64,000 nucleotides of DNA from Erodium maritimum (lineage: Eukaryota; Streptophyta; Magnoliopsida; Geraniales; Geraniaceae). The position numbers and the translations under genes are program-made. Where the stretch lies: positions 7,950,001-8,014,000 of the forward strand of contig OY997588.1 in the NCBI GenBank assembly GCA_963921825.1. The letters are read 5' to 3'. Positions 48,360 to 60,792 of this stretch are shown here, one piece after another. Position 1 is the stretch's first letter. Each line of letters starts with the position of its first letter. The notes under the pieces are model-generated. The model was not told where the DNA came from and ran no database searches. It saw nothing but the letters and a program-made list of their open reading frames with translations.

Positions 48360-49213
48360 AGAGACGAAAGGGACTGTAAACGATAGATACCAAGGAAAAT
48401 AATTAAATAGTTTTAAAAGTATATACAATTTCTTTTGTGGGAGATTCAGAGGACGTAGACAAATGAAAGTCGGACTCTAGGAGTTAGGATCGGGTGCATG
48501 ACGTTTATCATGTACCTCTTTCTTTATTAATAGTTAATTCCACATTTGTTGACCAGTGTTTTTACAGATGAATAGTTATTACAAAAGGGTAAAGTCAACG
48601 GTAGAGTGAAGTGAAGATTTATTGCACCCTGTTGGAAATACTGAATATCATAAAAAGATAATACAAATATACAATGCTAAAAGAGCACTTCGTACAAAAG
48701 AAGGTTTTGTGACGTTCAGTTTATCCAATGTCCATTGAGGCAGAGTACACTCAAACGAAATATTCTGCCTCAAGAAGTAGGAGAAGATGAAGATTCACAG
48801 GGAAAATGAGCCTTCGGGTGAAAAAAAAAATTAACGGTTATTCCGGGTCCGTTCAAAACACGTTCACAAGTGACCAGATCTATCAGAAAGTCATGGAGTG
48901 AATACATCGACAACCAGATCTACCAGAAAGTCATGGAGATGTACGCATCAGAACAAGCGCCTCCAAACCTCACCTATTGACATTGTTGGAGTTGCTCCGA
49001 TATGAGCTCAAATTTAATACGGAAGAATGTATTCGTGCTGAAAAATGAACGAGATTGGATCAAACTGATACATACAATTCATCTCCTATGCAATCATGAA
49101 TCATGTTTAATTTTTTATTCTAGTTCACAAATGATTGGACTTATATACATGAACAAGAGAACGTTACAAGGTGACAAACACATCATAGTACCCTCCAAAA
49201 CCAACCTCAAATC
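48360..49213. other. Intergenic between EIL3 and the MCTP gene
   Basis: No gene is seen. There is an imperfect direct repeat of period 40: ACCAGATCTATCAGAAAGTC at 48873 recurs as ACCAGATCTACCAGAAAGTC at 48913. A small inverted pair, GAGGCAGA (about 48737) and TCTGCCTC (about 48765), lies before it. The right end is the MCTP 3' UTR. Confidence 0.4.
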
Positions 49214-52200
49214 TCACAACATGCTGTCCGACCTCGCCGGCAACCTCCGGAAGAAGTTGAGCGGAACCGAAGGAAGCCGGTGCCGGAACTTAGGATGCCT
49301 CAACAAATACAACCCCGTCAAAAGACACACAACCTGAAACGGCGTCACATAAACAACCACCGCAGCCACCAAACAGAACATCAGGAACAACGTCGTCGCT
49401 CTCGGATCCCTCCAGCTCAACAGCGACTGAAACCTCTCCCCCTGCGCCGCCAAGTCCCCGACCACCGTCTGGACCCTCCCGCCGATACTCCTCAGCCGAT
49501 CATACCTCATCCTGCACACATCCGACGGCCGCGACGTCGGGAACGAGTCGAACTCCTCGTCCAGCTCGTCCCCGTTCGCCGCGTCCGCGTGAGACAACCT
49601 CGTATCCATGTGCGGAGGGTGTCTCGGCCTCCACCGGAAGTTCCAAACGCCGATCAGAAACATGTAGAGAAAAGCGGTGGGGAGTATGAGCTCCGGGTAG
49701 AGGACCAAGATCACGAACAGGACGTGGATGAGTACGGTTGTGATTGGATTCTTCCAGTGACAAATTTGATCGAACCATCTGGTTATGCTAATGATCCCGC
49801 TAAACACTCCCATGATCCGGAAGAAATTAGCCTTGCTCCTCCGCATGCTCCACATATGCGAGTCCACATCGAGCATGTACTCGACGATCTCTTTCCTCAG
49901 CGGCGGCTCTGCCCTGCTCAGCCTCATCGCCACGATCTGCATCGCCTGGTGCCTCAGGATATCGAGCTGGATCACCGATAAGGGATGGATGTAATGCATC
50001 TTCGGCAGCAATGGATGCGAATACATACTGAACTCAAGTTACAAGAATATAATTAAGAACAAAGAGCTGTATAAAATCTAAAAAGATTGAATTTTTAGTT
50101 ATGAAAACCCAACCAAATGTAGGGGACAGCTATCTAATAATTTTATAGTCATACCCAATTCAAAAGATTGAATTTTTGAACGTAGAGACCCGACCCAATA
50201 TAAATGATTGCTACCCAATAACGTAGAGACCCGTTCATGCCCAATTCAAAAGATTAAAATTTAATTCGAAAAAAAACTTTCTAGACAGCGAAGGAAAAAA
50301 GCCAAAGCCAAAGTCAGCGGCGGCTCCCTCTCTTTGTTCTTCTCTGTTTTCTCTTGTTTCGTATTTATTTTTATCTTTTCTTTCTCTTATGCAGTAATCT
50401 CGCTCTGCAGCCCGATCTCGGGTGGACATATTCGAGTTTTGACGTTGGATGAAGTCGATTTATGGGATGTCCGTTTGGATGAAGTCATGTTATGAGCTGA
50501 ACCTTCGAGGGAGGCTGTTGGTGTTTACGCCAACGCATGATCCACCTTACCGATCACATCTAAACGCAATCCCATCCGTGGGAATTCTAGCGAATCAAGA
50601 CGACGGACCGACAAGATCGAAACGCCCCACCACGAAAGCTTTGGGTTTCAGAAGAACTGGTATCGCAAGCTCCGTAGTTTTACTTATTCGTTTCTGTGTT
50701 TATTTGTCTGTTTATTTTTTGTTTCTACGATATAAAACAGATTGCTTCTACAGGTCCACGAGCATTGGTAAAACTACGAGTGTACCAGACTATATTCTGG
50801 ATGCTAGGATCTACAATCTTGAATTCTATCGTAAATTAGGGTCATTGCATTGAATAAAAACACCAATATCTTTTCGTTTTAGAAAAAAAAAATTAAAATT
50901 CTAATTGCATAAACCCGACCAAATATAAATGCCCGTTTAAAACAAAGTTTACCTCAACATGTTGATCAAAGACGAGCAAGAGAACCTCACAGCCAGCTGA
51001 ACCTCCCCTGTTTTCTTCACACCCGAGGAATGAAGAATGATGAGAGGATATGAATGCGTGTAAACCCGATCAGTCTCGAGCGTAGACAACCGAATCCTGA
51101 CCTTCCCGATCCTCAAATCCTTCCCTCCACCGTGCACGTGCCCGTTGTCACAAACTCCAATAGTAATAACAGTACACGGATCAAAGACCTCCCAAGTGTA
51201 CTGCTCATTCCATCTCGGAGCCAAGCTATCAACAATAGTCCTTGTCCGGATCCATTTCTGGCCATACTTAGCCACACAATACGCGTCCGTCGTGCCCCTC
51301 CCGTCCCTAGTCTTCATAGGGACAAGCCCGTGAGCGCTCAAGATCCCGACTTCCAGAACCCCAATACTCTGTTTCCACAATTGCTTAGCGGTTGGCCTCA
51401 GATCACTGCTGCAATGATTCGATTCGTCATGAACATGGTACCCTCCGTCCAAACAAACCCGCAAGTGAATCCTACTAGCAAATTTGATCTCTTTCTTCTC
51501 CCCTTCGACGAGCAAGTGCTTCTCGAGGTTGTACCACCTCGTATTAACGGGTTTGTGGTCGAATCTCCTCTGCACAATGTGCAGAGGAACCAGACATTTC
51601 CCCAATACCTCCAACTTATCCTCGACAGTCAAGAGCAGAGGCTCGTCGAACGGTTCAGCTACAACAAACACCAAATCCTCGTTCCACATCGGGTTTACAC
51701 TTTTATTTTGACAAATTTTTGTCCTTAGAGCTTGATTCCCCAACACAGCCTTCACAAAAGCTTCTGGGTTTCGAGTTTTATCGCTTGGAACCAAGTCCTG
51801 AGCCTCGATCACATTGACCCTCACGTACCAGAGCTTGGGGGAGAGATAGACTTTCGATCGGATGCTTGTGACCCCTTCGGGGCCGACACTCGCTGCATCG
51901 GAGTGCCAAGCGTGTGGAAAGGCTTCGTCGGCTTGTGTCCCCATCCAGACAGCTAACATGAGCTCTCCTTTGACCTTGTCTCCTCTCCGGTCCTCGATTC
52001 TGTACCATTGCGGCGCCAGAGGGCTGTCCGGTGGGACTCGTCTCGGGATGTCGTTGAGATCGAACAGGGCTCTGCCCATGTGGTCGTCCTTGATAAAGTC
52101 CTTGTCTTTGAGGGTTACTTCGAGGACTGAAGCTTGGATTCGTTCTTTCGAGAAGGCGAAGACTTGGTTCCATTCTGGGTTTGATTTCTTCTGGAAGTGC

Positions 52201-52421
52201 TTTGTGAGGCCTTTGTAGTTCCCGAGCTTGACTTCCACGTAGGGGTCGCAGCTGCCGGTGAGGTCTTTTCCGGGGAGGTCTTTGGCTTTCACGACGTGGA
52301 TGTAAAGGTACTGCATCTGCTCGACCAGGTCGTAGGTGCAGGAAAGCTTGTCTCCGGTGTAGCCGATGTTTGGTGAGGTCTCTTTCAGGGCAAAGTCTGT
52401 GACTTGGGGAGGCTTTGCCAT
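49214..52421 (-). CDS. FTIP1-like: Multiple C2 and transmembrane region protein, FT-interacting protein type
   Basis: 760 aa from two exons: 52421-50953 and 50027-49214, intron 50028-50952 (donor GAG|GTAAAC, acceptor GTTCAG), with Ser split AG/T to give NMLSMYSHPLLPKMHY. Three C2 domains are visible at about 35-150 (YLYIHVVKAKDLPGKDLTGS), 195-310 (LWYVRVNVIEAQDL) and 355-475 (IGVLEVGILSAHGL). Next come the PRT_C region (RAEPPLRKEIVEYMLDVDSH, RRSKANFFRIM), a membrane hairpin at about 585-625 and a last membrane segment at about 710-745, ending PARSDSML. Family members tether ER to plasma membrane at plasmodesmata and move FT or other mobile proteins. The start MAKPPQVTDFALKETSP is family-like. 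The intron contains an antisense retroposon (50253-50906). Confidence 0.92.
50253..50906 (+). mobile_element. Non-autonomous poly(A) retroposon, copy B, inside the MCTP intron
   Basis: About 625 bp, plus strand, ending in an A-run (50882-50892). Flanked by ATTAAAATTTAATT (50253-50266) and ATTAAAATTCTAATT (50892-50906), a 14-15 bp duplication with a one-base indel. It has a CT-rich 5' part ending CTTATGCAG (about 50396) and the shared 3' domain from TCTACGATATAAAACAGATT (about 50728). No coding frame. It lies antisense to the MCTP gene and makes up about two thirds of its intron. Confidence 0.65.
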
Positions 52422-53773
52422 TTTTTGGTAAGCTAGATTTTACTTGGGACTGAAACAATGAGAGATGTTATGGAACTGAAAAATGATTGAACATGCAGCT
52501 TTGCATTCAGTGTTCAAGACTGGAACTTTATGACCTCTTCGTACATTTTCTCAGCAGCCAAACAAAGGGTAGTCAAGAGTGGATGAAAGTGCTGTATTTA
52601 ATCAGAAAAAGGTTCAATTTTTAACACGAAATCGAATGAATGAGACAAAACTTGCAGATCAAGTGAACTCAGCATTCTAAGCTGTAAAATGAAACAGCGG
52701 AAACTTGTCAGGTATTTTATCATCATTTGATTACATTCAGCAAAAGAAGCAGCATTTCAAGAGTTTCTACAACTACCAAAACTAACTCCAAAACGAAAAC
52801 CTTGAAAAAAAAACATTCTTGTCAAGCATTTTTTAGAAGAGAATGAGAAAATGCTAACCTTGACTTGTTGAATACACATGACTCCGTGGTCTTTGGAAGG
52901 TGCAACAACATAGAAACCCTCAAACTCCAATGACAAAGAACTGTTTGGTTTGGTTTGGTAACTCACCCGTTTGTAGACAACAATAATTTTAGTTAAAAAA
53001 TAAATAAAATTGTTTGTGTTATTGTAGTTTATTCATGTAAATATAACTCACCCGTTTGTAGACAACAATAATTTTAGTTAAAAATTTATAAAATGTTTGT
53101 TTGTGTTATTGTAGTTTATTCATGTAAATATGTTTCACACATTGAACTATGTTGAAAATACTATTTCGTGAGTATGACTTGAACCTACACACCGTTAAAC
53201 CCACATCTATTTTTTAGGAGATGTACTCACCGGTATTCAAACCTCATACCCACTTCGTTTTATGATTGAACACCATAAATATAAAAAAACGGGTCACTAA
53301 AAAAATTAGGCATTAGGCCATAGAAAAGTTACACAAGTTGCATGCATGGTATAGTTTTTTTTAGTGAATGTAGATTGGAATGGGATGAGAAAGAAACAAA
53401 TGAAATGGAGGTAGGTTTGGTAACTTCCACAGCAACTTATCATCTTCCTTTCTTCTTTCCCCATCCACCTACTATTCACCTACCATTACCTGTTCAGTTT
53501 CAATATTGCAGCTACAGTTATGTCAACAATCATTCAGATTTAGATTACTTAAATTCCACTACTCTACATCCACAGGAGATTTGGATTGCTAAGTACAATC
53601 ATCAGCTATGCCAATGTTTTTATTAACTCACCAACACAACATAATTGTAAGTTTCTGTATGCAGTAGGTGTCATATATTTTCAATTCACGATTTATCTAT
53701 AGAATGCATGCATCTCCACTTCGCTCCTAGTTAATTTGCTAAAACCGTATTGGCCAGATAGGCATCGATTTAC
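52422..53773. other. MCTP promoter side and intergenic spacer
   Basis: No other gene is supported. Contains the 85-bp tandem duplication at 52961-53130 and, at the right, the 3' UTR of the oxidoreductase gene. Confidence 0.4.
52961..53130. repeat. Two-unit 85-bp tandem duplication
   Basis: Units 52961-53045 and 53046-53130 both start ACTCACCCGTTTGTAGACAA and end CATGTAAATAT, differing only by a few bases in the A/T-rich middle. Confidence 0.85.
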
Positions 53774-56700
53774 CTAGAATTTTTTCACTTGAACTAGGGC
53801 TCCTTTCTTCGCTCCAGATTCTAGCATGGCATCCAAAATAGCTATGTCTTTTGCACCTTCAAGATATGAGAGACGAGGCTCAGCTTCATAGCCATTATCC
53901 TTCTGCAATGAACCATGCAAGAACACGGGTCAAGGTTACCACTTCTAATGTATAGCTCTCGTACAAGTTACAAACATACCCAACATCAACAATCAACCTA
54001 GATTCCCTAAGATCTATATATTACCTATCAACAAAACTTCAATTTCCAAAAGACAAATGATTAATTATGCTTATTGGGCCTCTCTCTCCCTCACTCTGTT
54101 CAGACCTTGTCGGGCATCTCTCAAGGTGGAAGTCAAGTGCCAAAAATTAGAGTTCCCTTCTAGGTAAGGGAGGTCTTGAGCCCATTTCTTGATACATCAA
54201 TCTTAAAAAGATCTTTCAGAATGGTGCTCCCTTACTTCTACACAAGCAAGATCTTGAAGCCCAAAAGCTTTGATGCACTTGATTTAGTCAATAAAAAAAT
54301 GATTAACTATGCTTATTGGTACACCAATGACCAACCACAGAAATTTGTAAGAGAACCTATCATATTATACTACCTTGACGGAAATGTCATGTAAAAATGT
54401 TTTCAATTCTTCTGTCACTCCACTGAAGGGGTAGAAGGTGGTCTTTCTCTGACCATCAGCACTATATAGCGTAACCTGTAATATCAATGCATTTCTCACA
54501 CATTAGCATGGATGGAGATTTTGAGTCAACTATATATTGAATCCGATTCAAGAACTTGAAAGTTTCGGCTCATAATTTCCAACACTAAGAAAACAAGATT
54601 GGTTAACAAACTACCAGATAACCATGTCGCCCATCTTGGTTCCCACGCTCAACTTCCAGAGTTCCCTTCAGGCCAACAACTCGCCAGACTATCTGCAAAT
54701 ACCAGACAATGTCATTGAAAATAGTGACAGATTTAGTACATGGAAATCAAATCAAGACTACAAATTTAGTACATGCCTTGGGTGATCTAGATGATACAAC
54801 CATTACAAACACTCCAGAACATCCATTCTCCAGATGGCTGAGGGAAAAAAATCCAGAGTCAGTTTTAAGCTTGTAATTATGGTGTGTAAATATCCTTCTG
54901 AAAGTAACTCAATACATTAGAAACCTACAAGACAGAGGAAATATTATCTGGTGGAGGTAACGTCTGATCTACATGAGATGTCATAGCTGAAACTGATGTC
55001 ACCTCACATCCAACAACCTGCTCGCATGAACAGGAAACATAACATTTCAAAGTTAAACTATGAAGCAAATAGCATGTTACTGAGGCTAACTATGCTTTGA
55101 ACTGTAATGAAATGTGGAAGATTACCATCCTCAATCCAGCAATGAAATGTACCCCCATGTCTAAGATGAAACCGCCCTGTGAAGGACCAAGAAACAATCG
55201 TCAACATAAGACTCCTCACAATTTCGTTATGATAATACGAGAAGAAAAGAGAGTTGGTATCATATCATTATAAACAACCATTTATGTCATCACTAGAAGT
55301 TGAAGATCCATAACTTAGTACATTGGTAGCCTACAAGAAATAGGAGATGGATCATTCTAGAAGGCATTGATATCAATGCAAAAGAATAAAGTGATCTTAT
55401 AGCTTTGTATCAATTATTTTTGACGGCTAAGTAATCCACCCAGATGTGTCACAATCTATATATATTTAGCCTTCAATGGAATCTATGTGTAACTTACTGT
55501 AGTATTCAAAGCATAACGCATGGTGTATATACAACTCATGGGTTATAGCTCATTGGGGAGTAGCATGCACTGAAGTGCGCAATAGCATGGCTCTGATGGT
55601 AAATTAGTAACTGGTTTAGTGAACTAGAGACCAAACTGAACGGTGATAAGTTTAGTGTGAAAAACATACAGTGAAATTCCGCCTCCAGGAGCTTGAGAAA
55701 TAAGGGTTTGAACTGTTCATCGATCCTTCAACTATAACTTGGACGCTCATCATCTCCCCAATGTCTGCCATTAGTTTCTTGCACTGTTAATGAATTAATG
55801 AGTCTCTTTCAAGCTGGAATTATGCAACCAAGAAATATGCAACAACAAAAAATTACCTCCACAAAGGCAGGCTCAAACCGATAATTTTCTGCCAACGCCC
55901 AAATTGGTTTATTAGAAGAATTGACAGAAATAGAGTTGTAGCTTGACAGTGCAACTTCCAACTCACTTGTACCTGCATTACAATCTCCAAGTACTTAAAA
56001 CAGAAACTTTATGAGCATAATAGATGTAAAATATTGTTTGCACTGGAGTAGCTTATGCACATGACTTGGTGCAATTAATAAAAGAATCTCTATAAGCTTC
56101 AGTGTTTGCAATAAGAAATCAAAATGCGAAATAATGATTGATGACTCATATAAGGATTGAGCTGTACAGGCAGGCTACTACTGGTGGAAGGAGATGGAAT
56201 ACCATAAGACTAAAGTCAGGAACAGAAAGCTTATTAACCTAACCCATAAGTAAGGAGATTAAAAATAAACTTCAGCGTCTAGCATGGTCTTGTTGTAGTT
56301 AAGGTTGATTGTCTCTAGCTAGGGGATGATGCACGACAGGAACACAAAGAAAAAGCATAGCCATAAATCATTTTCTACATGCCATGTACAAGTTATAAGG
56401 GCACATGTTGACATATTTTATTACAGTGATCAGTAATTTTATAATGGTAGTGTATTAAATTATAATGAATTTGCAAATTACTTACAAGCTGCTGCTGGTT
56501 TCTCTTCAGACCACCAAAAGAGCCATGCAACATGCATCAAGGACATAAGAAAGGCAAAAACTTTAGTAACATTGAAATGAAAATAGTAAATAAGTAAAAC
56601 CTGTTTGCTATCATAATTATCATAATATAAATGTTCAGTTGGAATGAAAGAATAGAATAATAAAATGTCATATTTGGGGAATCGTATATAGCCTTTTCCA

Positions 56701-58063
56701 TAAAGGCACAAGAAAAAGAAACCATTTGGCATGTGAATCACCTTGAAGAACATGTTTTCCTGCCTTTAGCAGTTTCAGTGACATGTCGACCTGCATTGAT
56801 AATCATATACAGAGATAATCAAAAAATTAATAAGCAAAATATCCAGATACTGAAAGAAGCTCAAAAAGTGACATACCGATATGGCAGTTTGTTTCATTTT
56901 TTTGTTTCTTACCTTTTTTAAATCATCTATCATATACTTGAAATTAAATTAGTTGTTGTGATATCATCTATAGAGATAACAAAAAATTCACATTCAAATA
57001 ACCAGTACACGGAAAAGATGCAATTGAGCACCAGAGATTAGGATGTTAAACTATTGGTTGAAAATAAGATACTTTTTCATAACAGTTTATCGTTCAGAAA
57101 TCCACAAAAAAAAAAATACAGTGCAGCTCCTGATTTTGCACTAAGCAGTGATAGTTGTGAATGGGCCAGCAACTATTCCTTTTCAGGTTAAGTTCTACAA
57201 CTTAATATAAAGATTCGGAGACCTTAGTAAAGGTAAAAGATAAGATTTTTTTCTGTAGGAATTTCATAGCATTCCATATGCATTTCTGGACTTCTTCAGT
57301 CTCACTACCAGTACATATGTATAACATTAAACACAAGCTAGCTTTAGTCTGCAATAACATGTCAACATCTTCTTCTCCTTGTTGTCAATTAACTAATACC
57401 ATCAACCTTGGCAATCTTTAGAATCATGTAATGAGTATGAATTCCCGGTTTGCATAAACTTGTTTAAATGATTAAACTGAGTCTATCAGCTTCTAAGAAA
57501 CCAATGTCATACAATCGTGATAGAAGAGTCAAATTCCAGATACCTGAGTTTGTGCAGCAAGAACCACTGCAACTCCAGGTACTGAACCATCTCGAATAAT
57601 CTCATCCAGACCAGCATCTCCCCACTTACATTCCACATTTGGAAAATGCTTCCTAGCAACCTCCACAGCAGCAGTTGCTGATTCCTACAAAAGTTTATCA
57701 TAAAACCCATAAAAGAACAGGAACCCAACTTACATTTACCATTTTCACTAACAAATTTATACCCTTTTGTGCACTTCCTTAGTTATATCACAAAACCCAA
57801 TTGAGCATTTCTGCAAAGTTGGCTACTTCTCCAAATCATTCAGCATCCAAAATCACAGAAACTGCAACTTTTCTTTAAGCAGCCGAAATAGAAACTACAC
57901 ACGTATGTATGGTTGAAGATGGAGATGGTATGATAGGTACCTGGGTACGGCTCCAAATGAATTTGACAGCAACGAGATCAGAAATCTCGGCGAGTCTCGG
58001 AATGTACTGGCTCTTCACGAAGATTCCAGCTCCGATTATGGCGATCTGCGGCAGCTTCTCCAT
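53774..58063 (-). CDS. Gfo/Idh/MocA-family NAD(P)-dependent oxidoreductase, twelve exons
   Basis: 356 aa. Exons on the minus strand: 58063-57941, 57684-57544, 56790-56742, 56503-56486, 55972-55857, 55783-55670, 55176-55126, 55017-54929, 54837-54777, 54692-54615, 54475-54374, 53902-53774. All phases join without a stop. The N-terminal Rossmann part has the dinucleotide loop GAGIFVKSQYIPRL (10-23) and the strand VVLAAQTQ. The diagnostic EKP motif (about 105-107) is coded by the 18-nt exon 4. The C-terminal sheet domain holds GGFILDMGVHFIAGLRM (with the usual catalytic-area Asp and His), VWRVVGLKGTLEVERG and the final GALVQVKKF. The family oxidises or reduces sugars, inositols and trans-dihydrodiols; the substrate is unknown. 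Probably cytosolic. Intron 9 has a GC donor (AAG|GCATGT). Confidence 0.88.
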
Positions 58064-59939
58064 TGGTCCAGCTACAATTTGCGAATTTTGGGGCTTGATG
58101 ATAGATCTATCTGGTATTGTTGTGACTGATTGGAGCTAATTTGAAGGACAAGCATTGCGGTTGGAGAGTGTCAATTAGATCTAAAATAAATTAAACATAT
58201 TAACCATATTTTAATCATCAATAATTGGTAAGAACTAGTTATAATCTATTAGTATGCACTTTAGGAGAAAATGAGAACCAATAGAGTTCAAAAATGTTGA
58301 AATTCGATTCCGAAATTGTGTATTAGGCTCAAATTTGACTTGAGTTTGGTTGGAGAACAAACAGTAAAATTTAAATTCCGTGGGAGACGTAACTCTATCA
58401 ACGTCTACCAAGTGATGACGGAGTCGTCGATGTTAGAATTGATGTAGCATGTCTATGCTGAAGCCCAATATCGATGTCGACGTTGTTCATCGACGTCGAA
58501 GTCGGTGGTGGCTACTGTTCTCGTGTGTGTCGATGCTAAGATGGCAGTAGCAAAAGGCTACCTACCACGTGGCCCTCCATTCAAAATGGATGTATATATA
58601 ATCACTATCAAATACAAACCGCGTTTATCGTGCAAACTATTAGCCAATAAGAGTTCTTGGATTTGTAGAATATGATGGTCCAGATGATGTCAATGCATGA
58701 TGACTATTTTTTTAAAACGCAAAATTTTCCAGCTCTTTGACCACACTATAGTGTGTGCTGACTATGCATGTAGCACACAAAAGGAGCCTTTATACGTATG
58801 TAAGATACCAACACTCTTTTGTATGTCAGGTATACAGTCGTAGTCAACATGCGTTATAATAGCGATAGTCTGCACTTGAATAGTGCAAAAAAATCAAAAA
58901 TCACATTTTGATCTCCTTCGCTCATTGTGTAGATCTAACGGCTTATAATGATTTGAAGTTTACACGATAAAAAAAGTCTGTACATGGTATTATCCTTATA
59001 TAATCCAACACCTCCTTTTACTCTCACTCATTCATCCCATACTCACTCTTCCATCTTTGACATCCCAAAATTACGAAATATCCTCCCCTACCAAAAAAAA
59101 TGGATAGAAAAACTATCGACGCAACATGAAAGAAAATGAAGCAATATATCAACGTCAATGTTTCATAAAATGGTAAAGGCGGCATGAAAACCTGCTTCAC
59201 CATATCTATCTGACCCAGTCGGACAAGTCTAGTAAGCGGGTTGACTTAACACCGAGTAAGGGGAATGGATACAAACAAGGCATAATCAGGCGGTGAGTCA
59301 TTACGAGACCTGCAAAAATGGATCGTGACGTTCAAATTCGACAACATGATTGTCAGATCTGATGAAAGGGAGCGAAAGGATCACGAAAAATAATTAGGGT
59401 TAGTTAGAAAAGAGCGGAACTAACTAGCTAGGTTAGAATAGTAATACGATTAGGTTAAGTTAGAATTTAAAATCAGATAAATGGTCCAAAAATTCCATGT
59501 GTCCTTTAATGAGTTTGGGAGTTTGGACTTTGTAATTCTAAAAGTTCAACAGTTAGTTTCAAAAAAAATTTGTCTCGATTTTGGTAAGATTGTCATCGGT
59601 TTTTTGAGGATTAATGTTTATATAGGCTTCGTTGTAGCGCGTTTAGGATATACCCATTTGGATTACATCTGTCCTGCAGCCAAACAGTCCTTTCATGATT
59701 TGCCGCCAACTTTTAGGCTCACATTTATACAAAAATAAATGATCCTTAATTAATAATGAGTTATAAAAATGTCTTATCTTCCACCAGTCCGGGAACGACC
59801 GGAAGGAGTATTGACCCTATTACACCGTCTAGGGATATCGGTTAGGCTTTATCCCGTACTCACTCATATCCAGACTTGTCAATGATTATAAGTTCTAAAA
59901 AATAACTCTTAATTGCAAATTACCAGTCAAGCTTCTATC
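58064..59939. other. Intergenic, no gene recognised
   Basis: Includes the oxidoreductase promoter. Small inverted words, TGTGTGCT (about 58751) and AGCACACA (about 58772), occur. Short ORFs, such as the one at 59481-59738, have no recognisable domain. Confidence 0.4.
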
Positions 59940-60635
59940 CTATTACCTCTAGTTTTTTTTTTGAAACAAGTAAAGTGAGAATTTACATTACTGTGAAAAG
60001 TAAAAATACAATGGAAGGCGTGCAAGTCATAGGTTCCAGGATATTGTCCGGCTCGATCGTAGCCCGACCAGCTCCCATGGACTTGTAAAAGTAGTCTACT
60101 TTGACTCGTAGACACTAACTCAGGAGATCCCTTTACGAATATTTCAAAAGAATAATACAAGAAATAAAAAGTCCAACCACCGAAATAAAAAGTACATCCC
60201 AAATTAAAACATGAATAATAGTAAAGCAAGTAAAAGTAGAGTGCTCTGAAACGTCCCAGCACTGCTCGCCCCATGTCTCATCTTGTCGTCCCACCCCCCA
60301 GATCCCAAACCCAACGATAGGGTTGCTCCAAGACCTTCTTCAATCGTATCGTGTGCGTGTTCGGTTGATAAATCTTTAGCTGCTGTCGGTTTGTGTTCGA
60401 TCCAACATCTCGGTAGGTCCAAACCATGAACATGGCCATCGAAACCTCAAAACACCAGTACAAAACAAACTAGAGGACAGAGATATGGTAATAATACCGC
60501 GTACATGATTGGGGAACGGAGCAGACGAGGGCGATTCCGAGAGAAAAACGAGAAAAACCCTAAGGTTCGAGAGAAATCCTAAGGTTCAATAGCCTTGGCG
60601 GTTAGGACAGAAATAATTTCTATTACCTCTAGTTT
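59940..60635 (-). mobile_element. Non-autonomous poly(A) retroposon, copy C, with perfect 16-bp duplication
   Basis: CTATTACCTCTAGTTT occurs at 59940-59955 and 60620-60635, flanking about 660 bp in which the minus strand ends in an A-run (59953-59962 as T on plus). The perfect duplication suggests a recent insertion. The shared 3' domain runs from TCTACGAGTCAAAGTAGACT (about 60114 downward). A central word, TTGGGATCTGGGGGGTGGGA, is similar to CTGGGATCCGGGAGGAGGGA in copy A. Near the 5' end ACCTTAGG is repeated in two Arg/Ser-like TCTCTCGAACC contexts. No coding frame is convincing. Confidence 0.72.
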
Positions 60636-60792
60636 ATTGTTGGAATAATACCACTTAACTACACGTAAAATTTCGTCTGGTCGCCCTGACCGAAGATTTG
60701 AAAGCAAGAACCTCAAATCAAGGCAATCTAGTCTCTTTGAAGTATCAAGTTGATTCAATTTACCCTCCTGCACGATTATTCCAAGGTAGGTA
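60627..60792 (-). other. Exon-like block beside retroposon copy C
   Basis: Minus strand: acceptor TACTTTCAG, then an open stretch (TYLGIIVQEGKLNQLDTSKR, FLLSNLRSGRPDEILRVVKW) to the donor GAG|GTAATA. The donor lies within the target duplication of copy C. No partner exons were identified and no domain was recognised, so this is either an orphan exon of an uncharacterised or dead gene, or chance. Confidence 0.25.
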
